Below, in pieces: positions 35,142-44,854 of a stretch of 64,000 nt of DNA. A program made the translations under genes and the position numbers. Source of the DNA: Vitis vinifera (Eukaryota > Streptophyta > Magnoliopsida > Vitales > Vitaceae); the NCBI RefSeq assembly GCF_030704535.1, contig NC_081806.1:2925001-2989000 (forward strand), read 5' to 3'. The notes beneath the pieces were generated by a model. That model saw only the letters and a program-made list of their open reading frames with translations. It made no database searches and was not told where the DNA came from. Within the stretch, counting starts at the first letter, position 1, and the number at the start of each line of letters is the position of its first letter.

Positions 35142-37777
35142 TTATGAGATTCCGAGCAGTTTCTTTATGTCCTTCTGCAAAGAAATAACAAAACTCATCT
35201 GGGTCAGTTATCACAAACTCAAACTCACTGTTCAAGACTCAATACTGACTAACAGGGAAGAATGGCTTTTACCTCGATGCTAAGGGGAGAAGTTGTGGGT
35301 GCATAGCGGTCAACAACTTTGCCATCTTTGTCCACCAGGAACTTGGAGAAATTCCATTTGATGTTGTCACCAAAGAGTCCACCTTTGCTTGACTTCAGAA
35401 ACTTGTACAGTGGAGCAGCACTATCGCCATTCACATCAATCTAAATTGAGAGCAAAAATTGAAGGTTGTCATAGAATGTCACTGACTCATGAAACAGCAA
35501 TGTGAGGAGATAGATGTATTGCTTGCATCACACCATCTTAGGGATGACATCAAGAGCACTAATGCATATTTGTGTGCAAAGATTTATCATGGCTGGAACA
35601 ATCACCTAAAGTTTAATGCCAACTACTGGCTTGCATTTTCATTTTTTTCACGCCTACATATCAATTGAACACTTTCCCATGTATTTGACTCAGTCCTCCA
35701 AAACCCTAATTCCCACCACAGAGACAACTCAGGGAGTCTTAATCAAAACAATCCTGGGACCCTTATTCTGCCCATTCCTGAAAGGAGCATTTATTGGGAA
35801 AGGCCAGGGCCTCCCTTTCCTGAGCAGGTGTGTCTACCAATTGAGCTACCAGAGGGATAACAATCTAAACCACTGTGATATATTCCTACAAAGGAATGAG
35901 GCTTTGACTTGCCAACTCAGCTGAATTGGATTGTGCTTTGAATTTGGTTTAACATAGAAACTTGATTTAAAGAAGGCTGGTGAAATAGAGTTAAAAAAAA
36001 CCATCATTTGCTCTTAAATATGGCATAACACACACAGAAAAGGGAAAAGAAAGAGTGCAAATGAAGGTATCTTTCTTGTTCTGCACAGTTGGATCAGATT
36101 TATAATATAGCCTCCTAGTTAATAATATCACATAGAGTCTTACATATAAAACTTCATGCTGATAAACGTCGATCACATGATGACAAAATCTAGACAATGG
36201 CCTTCAGTTATAGCATTGTCCATGCACAATGCTTAGAAGTTGCAAGCTGATGAGTAATTGAATCTAAAATCCACTTAACTTGTAATGAAGAATAAGATCT
36301 CGAGGTTTGAAATTTGCAAGCTCCCTAATAAACAATAATGGTGAAACAAGCACCCCTTTTTATAAGTTCAGATCCACTCACATTTATTAACATTATGGCA
36401 GACTACCACAAATATGCAAGAGAAGAGATGTCTCAAATTAAAGAAATTCAAATTGAAGTCCTGCGCAATGCCTACCTTATCAAAGATGGGATACTCAGCC
36501 TTAAAGCGAGTGCAAACAAACTTTTCTATCTCTTCATTACTCCCAGGTTCCTGTGCTCCAAACTGATTGCATGGGAATGCCAAAATCTCCAAACCTGCAC
36601 TCATACAAAAGGAAAAATCAACCAGCTGCATCCAAGGCCTTTTGCCCTTGAACTTGATTGATAAATGCCAAGGACTTCATTCACACACACAAATATTTGT
36701 GCTACATGGACAAACAATAAGAGCCTAAAAATAGGTATGAAACACAACCTTGATCTTTGTATTTCTCATACAACTGATGCAGCTCTGTGTAGTTTGAATT
36801 GGTCAAGCCACTGCATCAAAAACAAATGATTAAACTCCAAATACAGTCATAATGAAAAAAATAAATCAGACATCATTTCAGAAAAATTGAATTAAATAGA
36901 TATTCATCAAAGTAATTTTCCACTCATACAAACCAAAATTTCCAAAACATGAAGCAATAAAACAGATGAGAATCTATACTGTACCATTGTGATGCAACAT
37001 TGACAATCAAGAGGGCTTTTCCCTTGTAGATGCTAAGATCAACATCATTTCCCCTAGCATCCTGCAAGTAACGAGGACATAAAGGTTTAACAAAATCAAC
37101 AAAACTAAAAACCAAATGCCCAAACGAAACTTAGAACAAGCAATCAGTAACCCAAAATTTCCCTTGAAGAAAAATGAACACTTGGTTAATTCAATTAAGC
37201 GATTCTCGAGGATCTAAAAGTTAATCATTTTTCCACTTTCTTATGCCTCCAAAGAGTATAAATAGTTGAGCCCTCATGTTTTTCTAAAAAGTGAGACCTT
37301 AGGGTTACTGTGCTCTCCGTTTGGATGCTGAGAAAATGACCAATAAAAAAAAAAACGCACAAAATTTTTGCGACGAAAATTTCAGGCCCTGATGAGGGGA
37401 GGGTTTTGTTTTCTTGAGCCACAGAAGATAGCAATTCGATCAAACAGTGGGTGAGGAGAAACAATTTCATCAATTAAACGAAACCCCAATAAACCCATGT
37501 AGAATATTACCTTAACGGTGAAGCTGTGGACTGATTGCGGACTGGATTGGCTTGCCATGGTGTGATTTGATCTCAAAGGCTGGTAGTAAAGCAGACCACT
37601 CTGTCTCTGATAGATTGGGTGGGACGAATAACTGGAAACCCCTGTTTGGGTAGACGGAAAACACAAAGAGAAAAAACGAACGCGTGAAGAAAACAGAAGG
37701 GATTGCTTCAAATTAGAAAAAAAAGGCTTCACTAGGCGAGAATTTCTTCCAAGAAGAGGAGCTGAAACACAAAGCAT
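35142..37777 (-). CDS. Glutathione peroxidase with N-terminal organelle-type leader (GPX6-like)
   Basis: Six minus-strand exons (37511-37777, 36985-37061, 36749-36810, 36476-36594, 35273-35440, 35142-35174) give 241 residues; intron positions match the neighbouring GPX. The first 73 residues are rich in Ser, Arg and Leu and poor in acidic residues ([20 protein letters not shown]), as expected for a mitochondrial or plastid presequence. An internal Met in [16 protein letters not shown] would give a 168-residue cytosolic form. The catalytic Cys (residue 115, QCGLTNSNY) spans the exon 2/3 junction. [14 protein letters not shown] and [12 protein letters not shown] are conserved. The C-terminus is [10 protein letters not shown]. 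Role: reduction of peroxides and lipid hydroperoxides, thioredoxin-linked in plants. A TATA-like box only about 29 bp upstream of the first ATG raises the question of which start is used. Intron 5 contains a SINE-like tRNA-derived segment. Confidence 0.92.
35700..35860 (-). mobile_element. Possible tRNA-derived SINE fragment
   Basis: On the minus strand the segment reads CCTCTGGTAGCTCAATTGGT followed by AGACACACCTGCTCAGG; TAGCTCAATTGG fits the pol III A-box. The expected B-box (GGTTCGAxTCC) is not intact. The sequence downstream is not recognised. It lies in an intron of the GPX6-like gene. It might instead be a chance or decayed tRNA copy. Confidence 0.35.
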
Positions 37778-37805
37778 TTAAACAAAATGAAGCAGGGTCG
37801 GGAAA

Positions 37806-37812
37806 ATATATA
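37806..37812 (-). promoter_or_regulatory. TATA-like box very close to the GPX6-like ATG
   Basis: The minus strand reads CTATATATTTTCC here, about 29 bp upstream of the ATG at 37777. At the usual TATA-to-start spacing of about 25-35 bp, transcription would begin at or next to that ATG. Confidence 0.45.
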
Positions 37813-37857
37813 GAGAAAGAAGACAAAGCCCAACCTTACACGTCAAGGGATGGGGCT

Positions 37858-37867
37858 CACACGTGGC
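37858..37867. promoter_or_regulatory. ABRE/G-box-like ACACGTGGC upstream of GPX6-like gene
   Basis: CACACGTGGC contains the ACGTGGC core bound by bZIP factors in abscisic acid and stress responses. It lies about 85 bp upstream of the GPX6-like start codon. A second ACGTGG lies at about 37875. Function is inferred from motif identity. Confidence 0.4.
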
Positions 37868-38396
37868 GAATAAACGTGGAGACTAATGGATCACAGATAT
37901 GGTTTCGGTGGAATATGCTTGATGGACGGCTGGGATGGATTTGATCAGAAGAAATGTAGAAATGGTACTGTCATTCAACGATGACGGTTGCAGCTTTTCA
38001 TTTCTAAGTGGAATTCTGGAAGTTTCCATATTTGAAGGCTAAGATGTTTTCACACTGTTCATTGTTGAAATACAATGGAAACAGATTTGGGCTTGTGGGT
38101 ATTCAAATACGAGTTGAACTTGAGTCATATGAACGAATTTGAGACACAAATTAAAAAAGAAAAAAAGAAAAAAAAAAGTACTGGATATGAACCTTTGATA
38201 TGGACTTTCTTCTTCTTCATTTGTCAAAGAGAATGTGAATGGAATTTTTTGAAAAAAAAATTTGATGGGTTACAAAGTTCATATTGGTAAAACTCTTAAT
38301 CATAAAAAATTTATTATAATTTGTTTCATAAAATTGTAATTAATGGTGCAAAAAAATGATTTGGGATTGCCCTTGTGTGTTGCATAAGAAACCCCA

Positions 38397-40040
38397 TTAA
38401 TTTACAGAAGTTGAATCCAATCTGCTGATCCTTTCGAGAAGGTTGTTCATGCTGATGGAAAATGCATCCTGGAACTTGTCAAACTCAGAACTTGAATCTC
38501 CATACACCAATCCAGGCAACAGTTCATACACAATGTATCTCCTCATGTCCTCTCTTTCCCTCACTGAAACCTTCATCAGCCTCTCCACCACATTCATCTT
38601 CATTGATCTCACATCTTCTTGGTCTATGAACACTGAATACCTGGTATGATCCTCTGGTAAATGCCATGGATACTGGTAGTATGCTGTGAATGAATCGAAC
38701 AGAACTGGGATGCAGCCTGATACCAGAGAGTCAAATACTGATTTTCTTGTGGGGCTGTCTCCAGGAGGCTGTAAGCAGAATTCCGACTCCATGAACAGCT
38801 CAATGATAGATTCAGGCTGACGACAATCACCTGAATCGCAGTTCAGAAACTGGCATTTTCCGGTATCTGATGAAGTGCACTGTTTGATCAGTATCGACCT
38901 TATGTTTTCTGGTGCACCTGGCCTTGCAGCGCCTGCAAAACTCACTAGGTTTTTGCGCTTGGACCGCATGATTTTGAGCTGCCATGTGATGATATCGTCG
39001 TCTGAATGGGGGTGGAAGTGAGTAGGATGTGGGATGCCAATGTCGTTCATATGCCATGGTTGTCTCTCTATCAAGAGCTTTATTGGGTTCTGCATTTGAT
39101 CAAGCTCTAGAAATCTAGTCCCCCATGAAATTTTGTTATTCCTCCTGAAATCCCAAGAGATTTTGCCTAAAACAAACACATGGTCCTTACCTGAATTTCG
39201 AATCCATGGCTGCTGAGACTCAAGCCACTGTATGAGTTCTAACCCCAAGGTGTCCTTGACATCACTGGAAACATTCTTGAAGTGCCATCGCAGGATGTCT
39301 AGTCCACCATAGAATGGGACATAGAAGAGCTTTGCTTCATTCTGATTGTAAACCCTACAAGGATGCTTCAAAACCCTGGAATGAAATATTGGTTCCAGAG
39401 AATACTGATGAGTCTGGTGCCATCCCTTTCCAAGCTTCAGTATCGGCTCTCCCAACGCCTCGTTGCTCAAATATTTACAGAAGTCCATCCATGGAATCAT
39501 ATCATAACAGTGATCCACCAACTCTTTATTGAACTTTGGTGGCAGATCATACACAAACACCCCCCTCCCATTGCAGTCACCAGTATTCCCATTTGCCGTC
39601 CAGGATCGATGTGCCCGAAGCTGCTCTTCAACTATCTTAACAGCATTCTCAACCTCATCTCTTTCATTTCCAGTGCTGTTATCTGCAATTGGAACCGGGT
39701 TTTCAACAAAAACATCCACCATCTCTGGAGTAGTACTAGTACTACTAGAAGTATTGTGGACGATCGAAACTGGGATTTCAAAATTAGGTTGGGTTCCAGC
39801 AGAGAGGCAGTAGAGGTTGTTAAGCCTCCGGGAAGACACGCACACGTGGACAATGTTCCCGGAGATAATGGTGGTGGAAGAAGACCATAGGAAGAGAAGG
39901 ACTAAAACGAGAAGCACCGCAGGGATTCTACATAGAAGTTTGGATAGAACTGAAATGAAGGAACCAAGTTCTTCTGCTTCTGCCTTTTTGGGTAGTCTAG
40001 ATCTCTTCTTGGACACAGAAATGGCCATTTCTGGTGACAA
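38397..40040 (-). CDS. Exostosin-family GT47 glycosyltransferase (xyloglucan galactosyltransferase-like)
   Basis: A single uninterrupted reading frame encodes 547 residues. It is a type II membrane protein: a basic N-terminus (KKRSRLPKKA), then one hydrophobic anchor at about 36-55 (LLCRIPAVLLVLVLLFLW), then a lumenal domain. The exostosin/GT47 catalytic region spans about 155-510, with GRGVFVYDLPPKFN, DHVFVLGKISWDF, SFAGAARPGAPENIRS and CLQPPGDSPTRKSVFDSL, the last being the sugar-nucleotide binding signature of GT47 clade A. Relatives such as MUR3 and XLT2 add galactose to xyloglucan in the Golgi; the precise donor and acceptor cannot be decided here. Lack of introns is usual in this clade. 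The start at 40040 is the first ATG; a second Met lies five residues in. A G-box lies about 490 bp upstream. Confidence 0.9.
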   Translation of the reverse strand: MSPEMAISVSKKRSRLPKKAEAEELGSFISVLSKLLCRIPAVLLVLVLLFLWSSSTTIISGNIVHVCVSSRRLNNLYCLSAGTQPNFEIPVSIVHNTSSSTSTTPEMVDVFVENPVPIADNSTGNERDEVENAVKIVEEQLRAHRSWTANGNTGDCNGRGVFVYDLPPKFNKELVDHCYDMIPWMDFCKYLSNEALGEPILKLGKGWHQTHQYSLEPIFHSRVLKHPCRVYNQNEAKLFYVPFYGGLDILRWHFKNVSSDVKDTLGLELIQWLESQQPWIRNSGKDHVFVLGKISWDFRRNNKISWGTRFLELDQMQNPIKLLIERQPWHMNDIGIPHPTHFHPHSDDDIITWQLKIMRSKRKNLVSFAGAARPGAPENIRSILIKQCTSSDTGKCQFLNCDSGDCRQPESIIELFMESEFCLQPPGDSPTRKSVFDSLVSGCIPVLFDSFTAYYQYPWHLPEDHTRYSVFIDQEDVRSMKMNVVERLMKVSVREREDMRRYIVYELLPGLVYGDSSSEFDKFQDAFSISMNNLLERISRLDSTSVN

Positions 40041-41845
40041 AATTGTTTCTTCTAAGTTTTGCTCCTGGTTTTCTACTCGGGGGTGGTTCCATCTTTTCTA
40101 GGAAAATTTAGTGCTTGGACATGGAGGCACGTATTGGAGACTGAATTTGCTTGCATTTCGAGGAAGGATGCATATCCCATGAATCATTGGTAGCCCCCTA
40201 ATTTGCTTGCACGACCCTGTGTGCACTGCATAATACAAGATCCATACATTTGACTCATATTTTCTACTAACATTAACACCCATAGTTTAACATTCCTTTT
40301 ATGGATTGTATATTAATTTCCTAATATTTTTATTTTGATTTTCTTATTCTAGTAATTAGTTGACTTTTAAAAGAGTTTCACTTTTCTTATTATTGAAGTT
40401 AAATGGGTTAACTTAATTTGACTTTGCCAAAAAAGTTTACAGCTGTACCTATTTAAGCAGATTTGGAATCGGCAAAAGAAGATTACGTAAGTCATCCATC
40501 ATCCACGTATTGGAGCATACTACAACCACGTGGCTTTGAGGGTCACTATCCTAACTCCGTCCTACATATTATATCTAATATTAAGACCTTTTTAATATAG
40601 TCTTGCTTAAATAATAAAATCTTTTGATTTCAATTTAAGCAATGTACAAAATTAATAATTTTACTAAACACATGAGATACTATACAAAAAAAAAAAAAAA
40701 AATTCCTTAACATCCATAGGAAATATAAATCAATAATTAATAAAAAATATATATTTTTTAAAATAGCAAACAAAATTTATAAAATAATATTTAGTAATCT
40801 CTTATAATTTTTATTTTTCTCAATGCAACTTTTTTTTTTTTATTTTTTACTTTTTGATAATCGAAGAACTATAAACCTCGAGGTGATGACTGCTTTTCTC
40901 AATTCAACTATTTTTTGGAATTATTACATATTTGGAATTTTCTTTTTATTTTTTAAGGTATTAAATTTTAACATTTTTTGTAGGGGTCTTTCGCAAAAAT
41001 ACGATGCTCTCTCTAAATTAATAAATATTAATTTATGAGAGTGCTATTTTATAGAGGTTTTATTGTAATGGGAAATGGAGAATATTTTTGCCCTACTTGA
41101 CGGAATGTTGAAGATATGGCTCTAATTAATTAATTATGATAATTTTTCTAATTGCATTTTACTTTCTTGATTATCTATCTATTGTTTTTCGTTCTTGGAA
41201 TAAATTTTTTCTTAAGTGTTTTCTTCTTCACCCCATTATCTTAATAATATAAGATTATCATATGCTATGACTACGTGGGAACCTGTCAGGTACCCTGTTG
41301 ATCAATTGGTTGATCTTAAACATCAAGGGGGTCGGTATGATGGTATCCATCATTCAGTGCCAATCATCAAGGGAAAGGCATCAGCAAGCAATTGGCCTTC
41401 AATTGATATTTCTTTAACCTTTCTGAATCGAAGCCAGAAAACCCAGTTGAAAAAGTGAAAATGTACATCGAAACGCATGCTCATCAAAACCCCATATGGC
41501 AATTTACTTGGGTTGGGCATCTTCAGGGTATTAAGCTAATAAAACCCATCAAGAATCTGGGGTTTGGTTAGGTTTTTCTAAACCTATTCACCTGTCCTAG
41601 CACATAATATTTTGATACTTCAAGAGTGAGAGTTTCTTTCAACAGCTCATTATTCTACATCTGTGTGGCTAGAAAGGCCATATACAGAATTTATTTATAC
41701 TCCCTTGGGGTCTCAACAGTCGATTACAGTAGTCTAAGACCAAGACAGACTGAACAACTAAAGAAACAGAAGAACAAGGTGCAGCAAACATTGATGAAGA
41801 ACGAAGGGAAATAGCCTAGCAAGAATCTCCAACCTACAAGGCTTA
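40041..41845. other. Spacer: GT47 promoter and 3' flank of MCTP7-like gene's neighbour side
   Basis: Positions 40041-40600 should be the promoter and leader of the GT47 gene. CCACGTGGC (G-box) lies at 40526-40534. From 40600 to 41200 the DNA is strongly AT-rich with A- and T-runs. An open frame at 41270-41458 on the plus strand has no recognisable relatives. The 3' UTR of GT47's neighbour does not fall here: the MCTP7-like gene ends at 41846 facing left, so its 3' flank also lies just below that position. Confidence 0.5.
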
Positions 41846-44800
41846 CTACAACATACTATCAGTCCTGGCGGGCAGGCGACGGAAGAAGTTGATTGGTGCT
41901 GATGGCAACCTGTAGCGAAATCTGGGATGTCTCATCATGTAGAATCCTGCCAAGGCTGCTATGACCTGGAATGGTGTCACATACAATACCAGTGCTGCTA
42001 CCAGACAGAAAGTAACAAAGATGGCGGTAGCTCGTGGATCTCGCCAGCTTAACAGAGACTGAACTCGCTCTCCCTGAGTCGCTACATCACCCACCACAGT
42101 CTGAATCCTACCAGCCACGCTCCTCAGGCGATCATACCTCAATCTCACCAGCTCTGGGCTCCGGCTTGTTGGAAATGTGTCGAACTCCTCATCAAGTTCA
42201 TCAGGGTGCACTGCATCAGCTTGTGAGATCCTTGTGTTCATATGTGGAGGGTACCTTGGCCGGTAGCGGAAGTTCCATACCCCTATCAGAAACATATAGA
42301 GGAAGACGGTGGGTAAGATTAGTTCTGGGAAGCAAACAAGCATGAGAAAGAGCACATGCACTAGCACTGTTGTGATGGGGTTCCTCCACATGCAGATATC
42401 ACCAAACCATTTCCCTACTGCAAATAATCCCGAGAAAATTGACATTAGCCGGAAGAAATTTGCCTTGCTCCGCCGCATGCTCCAAAGGTGTGAATCCACA
42501 TCCGACATGTATTCCACCACCTCCTTCCGGAGTGGGGGCTCTGCTCGACCTAACCTTGCTGCCACTATGTTGACAGCTTGGTGTCGTAGCATATCAAGCT
42601 GCATCACAGAAAAGGGCCTTACATAGTGCATTTTTGGTAACAAGGGTCGTGAGTAAATATAAAGCATGTTTACAAAAGATGTGCAGGAAAATCGGATTGC
42701 CATATGCAGCTCTCCCATCTTCTTGACGCCACTTGGGTGAAGAACCAACAGGGGATAAGAGTGAGTATAAACACGGCCTGTTTCCAGGGTAGAAATACGA
42801 ATCCGAACCTTCCCAATTTTCAGGTCTTTGTTACCATTTGAACCCTTTTCCCCAAGCTGGCTATTGTCAAAAACACCTACAGTGAGAACTGTAGCTGGAT
42901 CAAAAACCTCCCATGTGTACTGCTCATTGTATCTTGGACAAAGGTTATCCACAATAGTTCGTGTTCTGATCCATTTGTGACCATACTTGGCCACACAGTA
43001 GGTATCTGATGTGCCCTTCCCATCTCTTGTTTTCATGGGGTGAAGACCTACAGCATTCAGGATGCCAAGCTCTAAAACCCCAATGGATGGCTTCCAGAGC
43101 TGTTTTGCCGTGGGGCGGAGGTCACTGCTATAGTGAGTTGACTCATCAAGAACATGGTAACCTCCATCTAGACAAACTTGAAGATGGAGCCTGCTAGAGA
43201 ATTTCTCTTTCTTCAATTGATCCACGTCTACAGCTATGGGCTTTTCCAGGTTATACCACCGGGAATGGATCATTCGATCATCAGCACGCCTATCTACTGT
43301 GCTCAATGGTATGATGACCCTTCCCAGGATCTCGTCTTTTCCAGGACCCACACGATCCTCGACTGAAAGTATCAGATGATCTTCAAAGGGTTCGGCAGCA
43401 ACGAATAAAAGATCCTCATTCCAGAGTGTGGTCAGTGACCGAGCCTGAACTGTCTTTGTCTTCATGACCTGGTTTCCTATATGTACCTTGACATACACAT
43501 CTGGGAAACGATTCTTCTCTGTTGGGACCAAATCTTGTGCCTCAATAATGTTAACACGCACATACCATAACCGTGGTGCATGATAAACCTTTGAACGGAT
43601 CAGAGTAGAGGCAGCTGCTGAGCTGTCAACGGGTGTAGCTGAATCAGAATGCCATGCATCAGGAAAAGCCTCATCTGCTTGGGTGCCAATCCAGACTGCA
43701 AGCATCAGCTCACCCTTGATCTTCTCCCCCTTCTTGTCCTCTAGCCGGTACCATTCTGGAGCCAGTGGGCTATCAGGCGGAACCCGCATAGGAACCTCAT
43801 TGAGGTCAAACCTTGCCCTGCCTACAAAGTCATCTTTTACCAGATCCTTGTCCTTAACCACTACTTCTAGTACAGAAGCTTGCATCCGATCCCTCGAAAA
43901 GGCAAACACTACATTCCACTCTGGATTTTGCTTCTTCTCCATGTGCTTTGTAACTCCTTTATAGTTTCCAATTTTCACCTCAACATATGGATCAAGACTC
44001 CCAGTAACATCCATAGCAGGAAGCTCCCGAGCCTTAACAACCCTTACAAAGAGGAACTGCATTTGTTCAACAAGATCATAAGTGCTTGCAGTCTTGTCTG
44101 AACGAATAACACGACCCCTGACAACTTGTCCTCCTCCAAGGAATGGACTCGTCTCTTTAAGTGCAAAATCAACAGGTTGTGCTGGTGATGAAGAGTACAT
44201 GCGAACAAGCTTTGGAGGCTGTGGTTCAGATTTCATCTCATCAACCCCATATTTTGTTGCTTGATGGACTGCTACCGGAAAAGACTGGTGCTGATGTTGG
44301 GGATGATTTGGGTTAGGGAGATGATGGAAGGTGTGTCTTGCCTCTGCTTTCTCACTGCCAGTTGGGACTGGATTGGGAACTGTTTGGTCATGAGTTAGGC
44401 TTGCATCTTTATGTGTAGATTCAACTGAAGGAACTGGGATAGAGGACTTTATTGAAGGATCATCTGTGATATAAACTTTAAGGCCAAGCTCCCCTCTTAC
44501 ACGTGAGAAGATGCCCCGTTTCTCCACAGGATAGTGCAGGACAACAGCATCAGAGTATGGGACAAATGAAGTCCCAGTTAGGGAAACTTTCCCAAGGAAG
44601 GACCTGGAGTTGGTAGCCTTTGTGTTATTATAGATGTAGACATCAAGAGTGAGGTAATGGAGGTTGGAAGGATCGGAGATGTTGAAATAGAAGCTTTCAT
44701 TCCAAACAGGGTTGAGATCCTTTTCTTTGATAGTGGTTCGGAACTTCTGACCATCAAAGTAGAGCTCTACAAAGGCACTAGATGACCCTTGCCCATCTTT

Positions 44801-44854
44801 AGGCATAAGATTGTGTGCACTAACCACATCTACCCCCAGCTTAAGGTTGTTCAT
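41846..44854 (-). CDS. MCTP7: Multiple C2 domain and transmembrane region protein, MCTP7-like
   Basis: One uninterrupted frame encodes 1002 residues. Four C2 domains are visible: about 1-115 (LKLGVDVVSAHNLMPKDGQG), about 265-370 (LFVRVVKARELPAMDVTGSL), about 425-540 (YVRVNIIEAQDLVPTEKN) and about 590-715 (GVLELGILNAVGLHPMKTRD). Acidic calcium-binding loop residues (DxY/D) are present in several. The C-terminal PRT_C region has two hydrophobic stretches near 845-885 and 945-980 that anchor the protein in the ER. Plant MCTPs act as ER-plasma membrane tethers, notably at plasmodesmata, and some (FTIP1, QKY) control movement of FT or receptor signals. The N-terminal MNNLKLGVDVV and the end RRLPARTDSML match the MCTP6/7 subgroup as I recall it. 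Several spurious plus-strand frames overlap it. Confidence 0.93.
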   Translation of the reverse strand: MNNLKLGVDVVSAHNLMPKDGQGSSSAFVELYFDGQKFRTTIKEKDLNPVWNESFYFNISDPSNLHYLTLDVYIYNNTKATNSRSFLGKVSLTGTSFVPYSDAVVLHYPVEKRGIFSRVRGELGLKVYITDDPSIKSSIPVPSVESTHKDASLTHDQTVPNPVPTGSEKAEARHTFHHLPNPNHPQHQHQSFPVAVHQATKYGVDEMKSEPQPPKLVRMYSSSPAQPVDFALKETSPFLGGGQVVRGRVIRSDKTASTYDLVEQMQFLFVRVVKARELPAMDVTGSLDPYVEVKIGNYKGVTKHMEKKQNPEWNVVFAFSRDRMQASVLEVVVKDKDLVKDDFVGRARFDLNEVPMRVPPDSPLAPEWYRLEDKKGEKIKGELMLAVWIGTQADEAFPDAWHSDSATPVDSSAAASTLIRSKVYHAPRLWYVRVNIIEAQDLVPTEKNRFPDVYVKVHIGNQVMKTKTVQARSLTTLWNEDLLFVAAEPFEDHLILSVEDRVGPGKDEILGRVIIPLSTVDRRADDRMIHSRWYNLEKPIAVDVDQLKKEKFSSRLHLQVCLDGGYHVLDESTHYSSDLRPTAKQLWKPSIGVLELGILNAVGLHPMKTRDGKGTSDTYCVAKYGHKWIRTRTIVDNLCPRYNEQYTWEVFDPATVLTVGVFDNSQLGEKGSNGNKDLKIGKVRIRISTLETGRVYTHSYPLLVLHPSGVKKMGELHMAIRFSCTSFVNMLYIYSRPLLPKMHYVRPFSVMQLDMLRHQAVNIVAARLGRAEPPLRKEVVEYMSDVDSHLWSMRRSKANFFRLMSIFSGLFAVGKWFGDICMWRNPITTVLVHVLFLMLVCFPELILPTVFLYMFLIGVWNFRYRPRYPPHMNTRISQADAVHPDELDEEFDTFPTSRSPELVRLRYDRLRSVAGRIQTVVGDVATQGERVQSLLSWRDPRATAIFVTFCLVAALVLYVTPFQVIAALAGFYMMRHPRFRYRLPSAPINFFRRLPARTDSML

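Larger units (their letters stand above)
37778..38396. other. Spacer between GPX6-like promoter and 3' end of GT47 gene
   Basis: Both neighbours are on the minus strand. The left half is the promoter of the GPX6-like gene; the right half is 3' flank of GT47. A low-complexity A/G stretch lies at about 38145-38176. No gene is seen. Confidence 0.5.

Noticed and set aside
35831-35860. Intact tRNA gene
   Set aside because: Only the A-box half is tRNA-like; no acceptor stem pairing or intact B-box was found.
39363-39890. 175-codon plus-strand frame opposite GT47
   Set aside because: Antisense to the GT47 coding sequence, with no family resemblance.
41270-41458. Plus-strand frame in the GT47/MCTP7 spacer
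   Set aside because: Short, no recognisable domain, no splice or start context; kept as unexplained spacer.
42034-44264. Several plus-strand open frames across the MCTP7-like gene
   Set aside because: They are antisense shadows of a strongly conserved 1002-codon gene.
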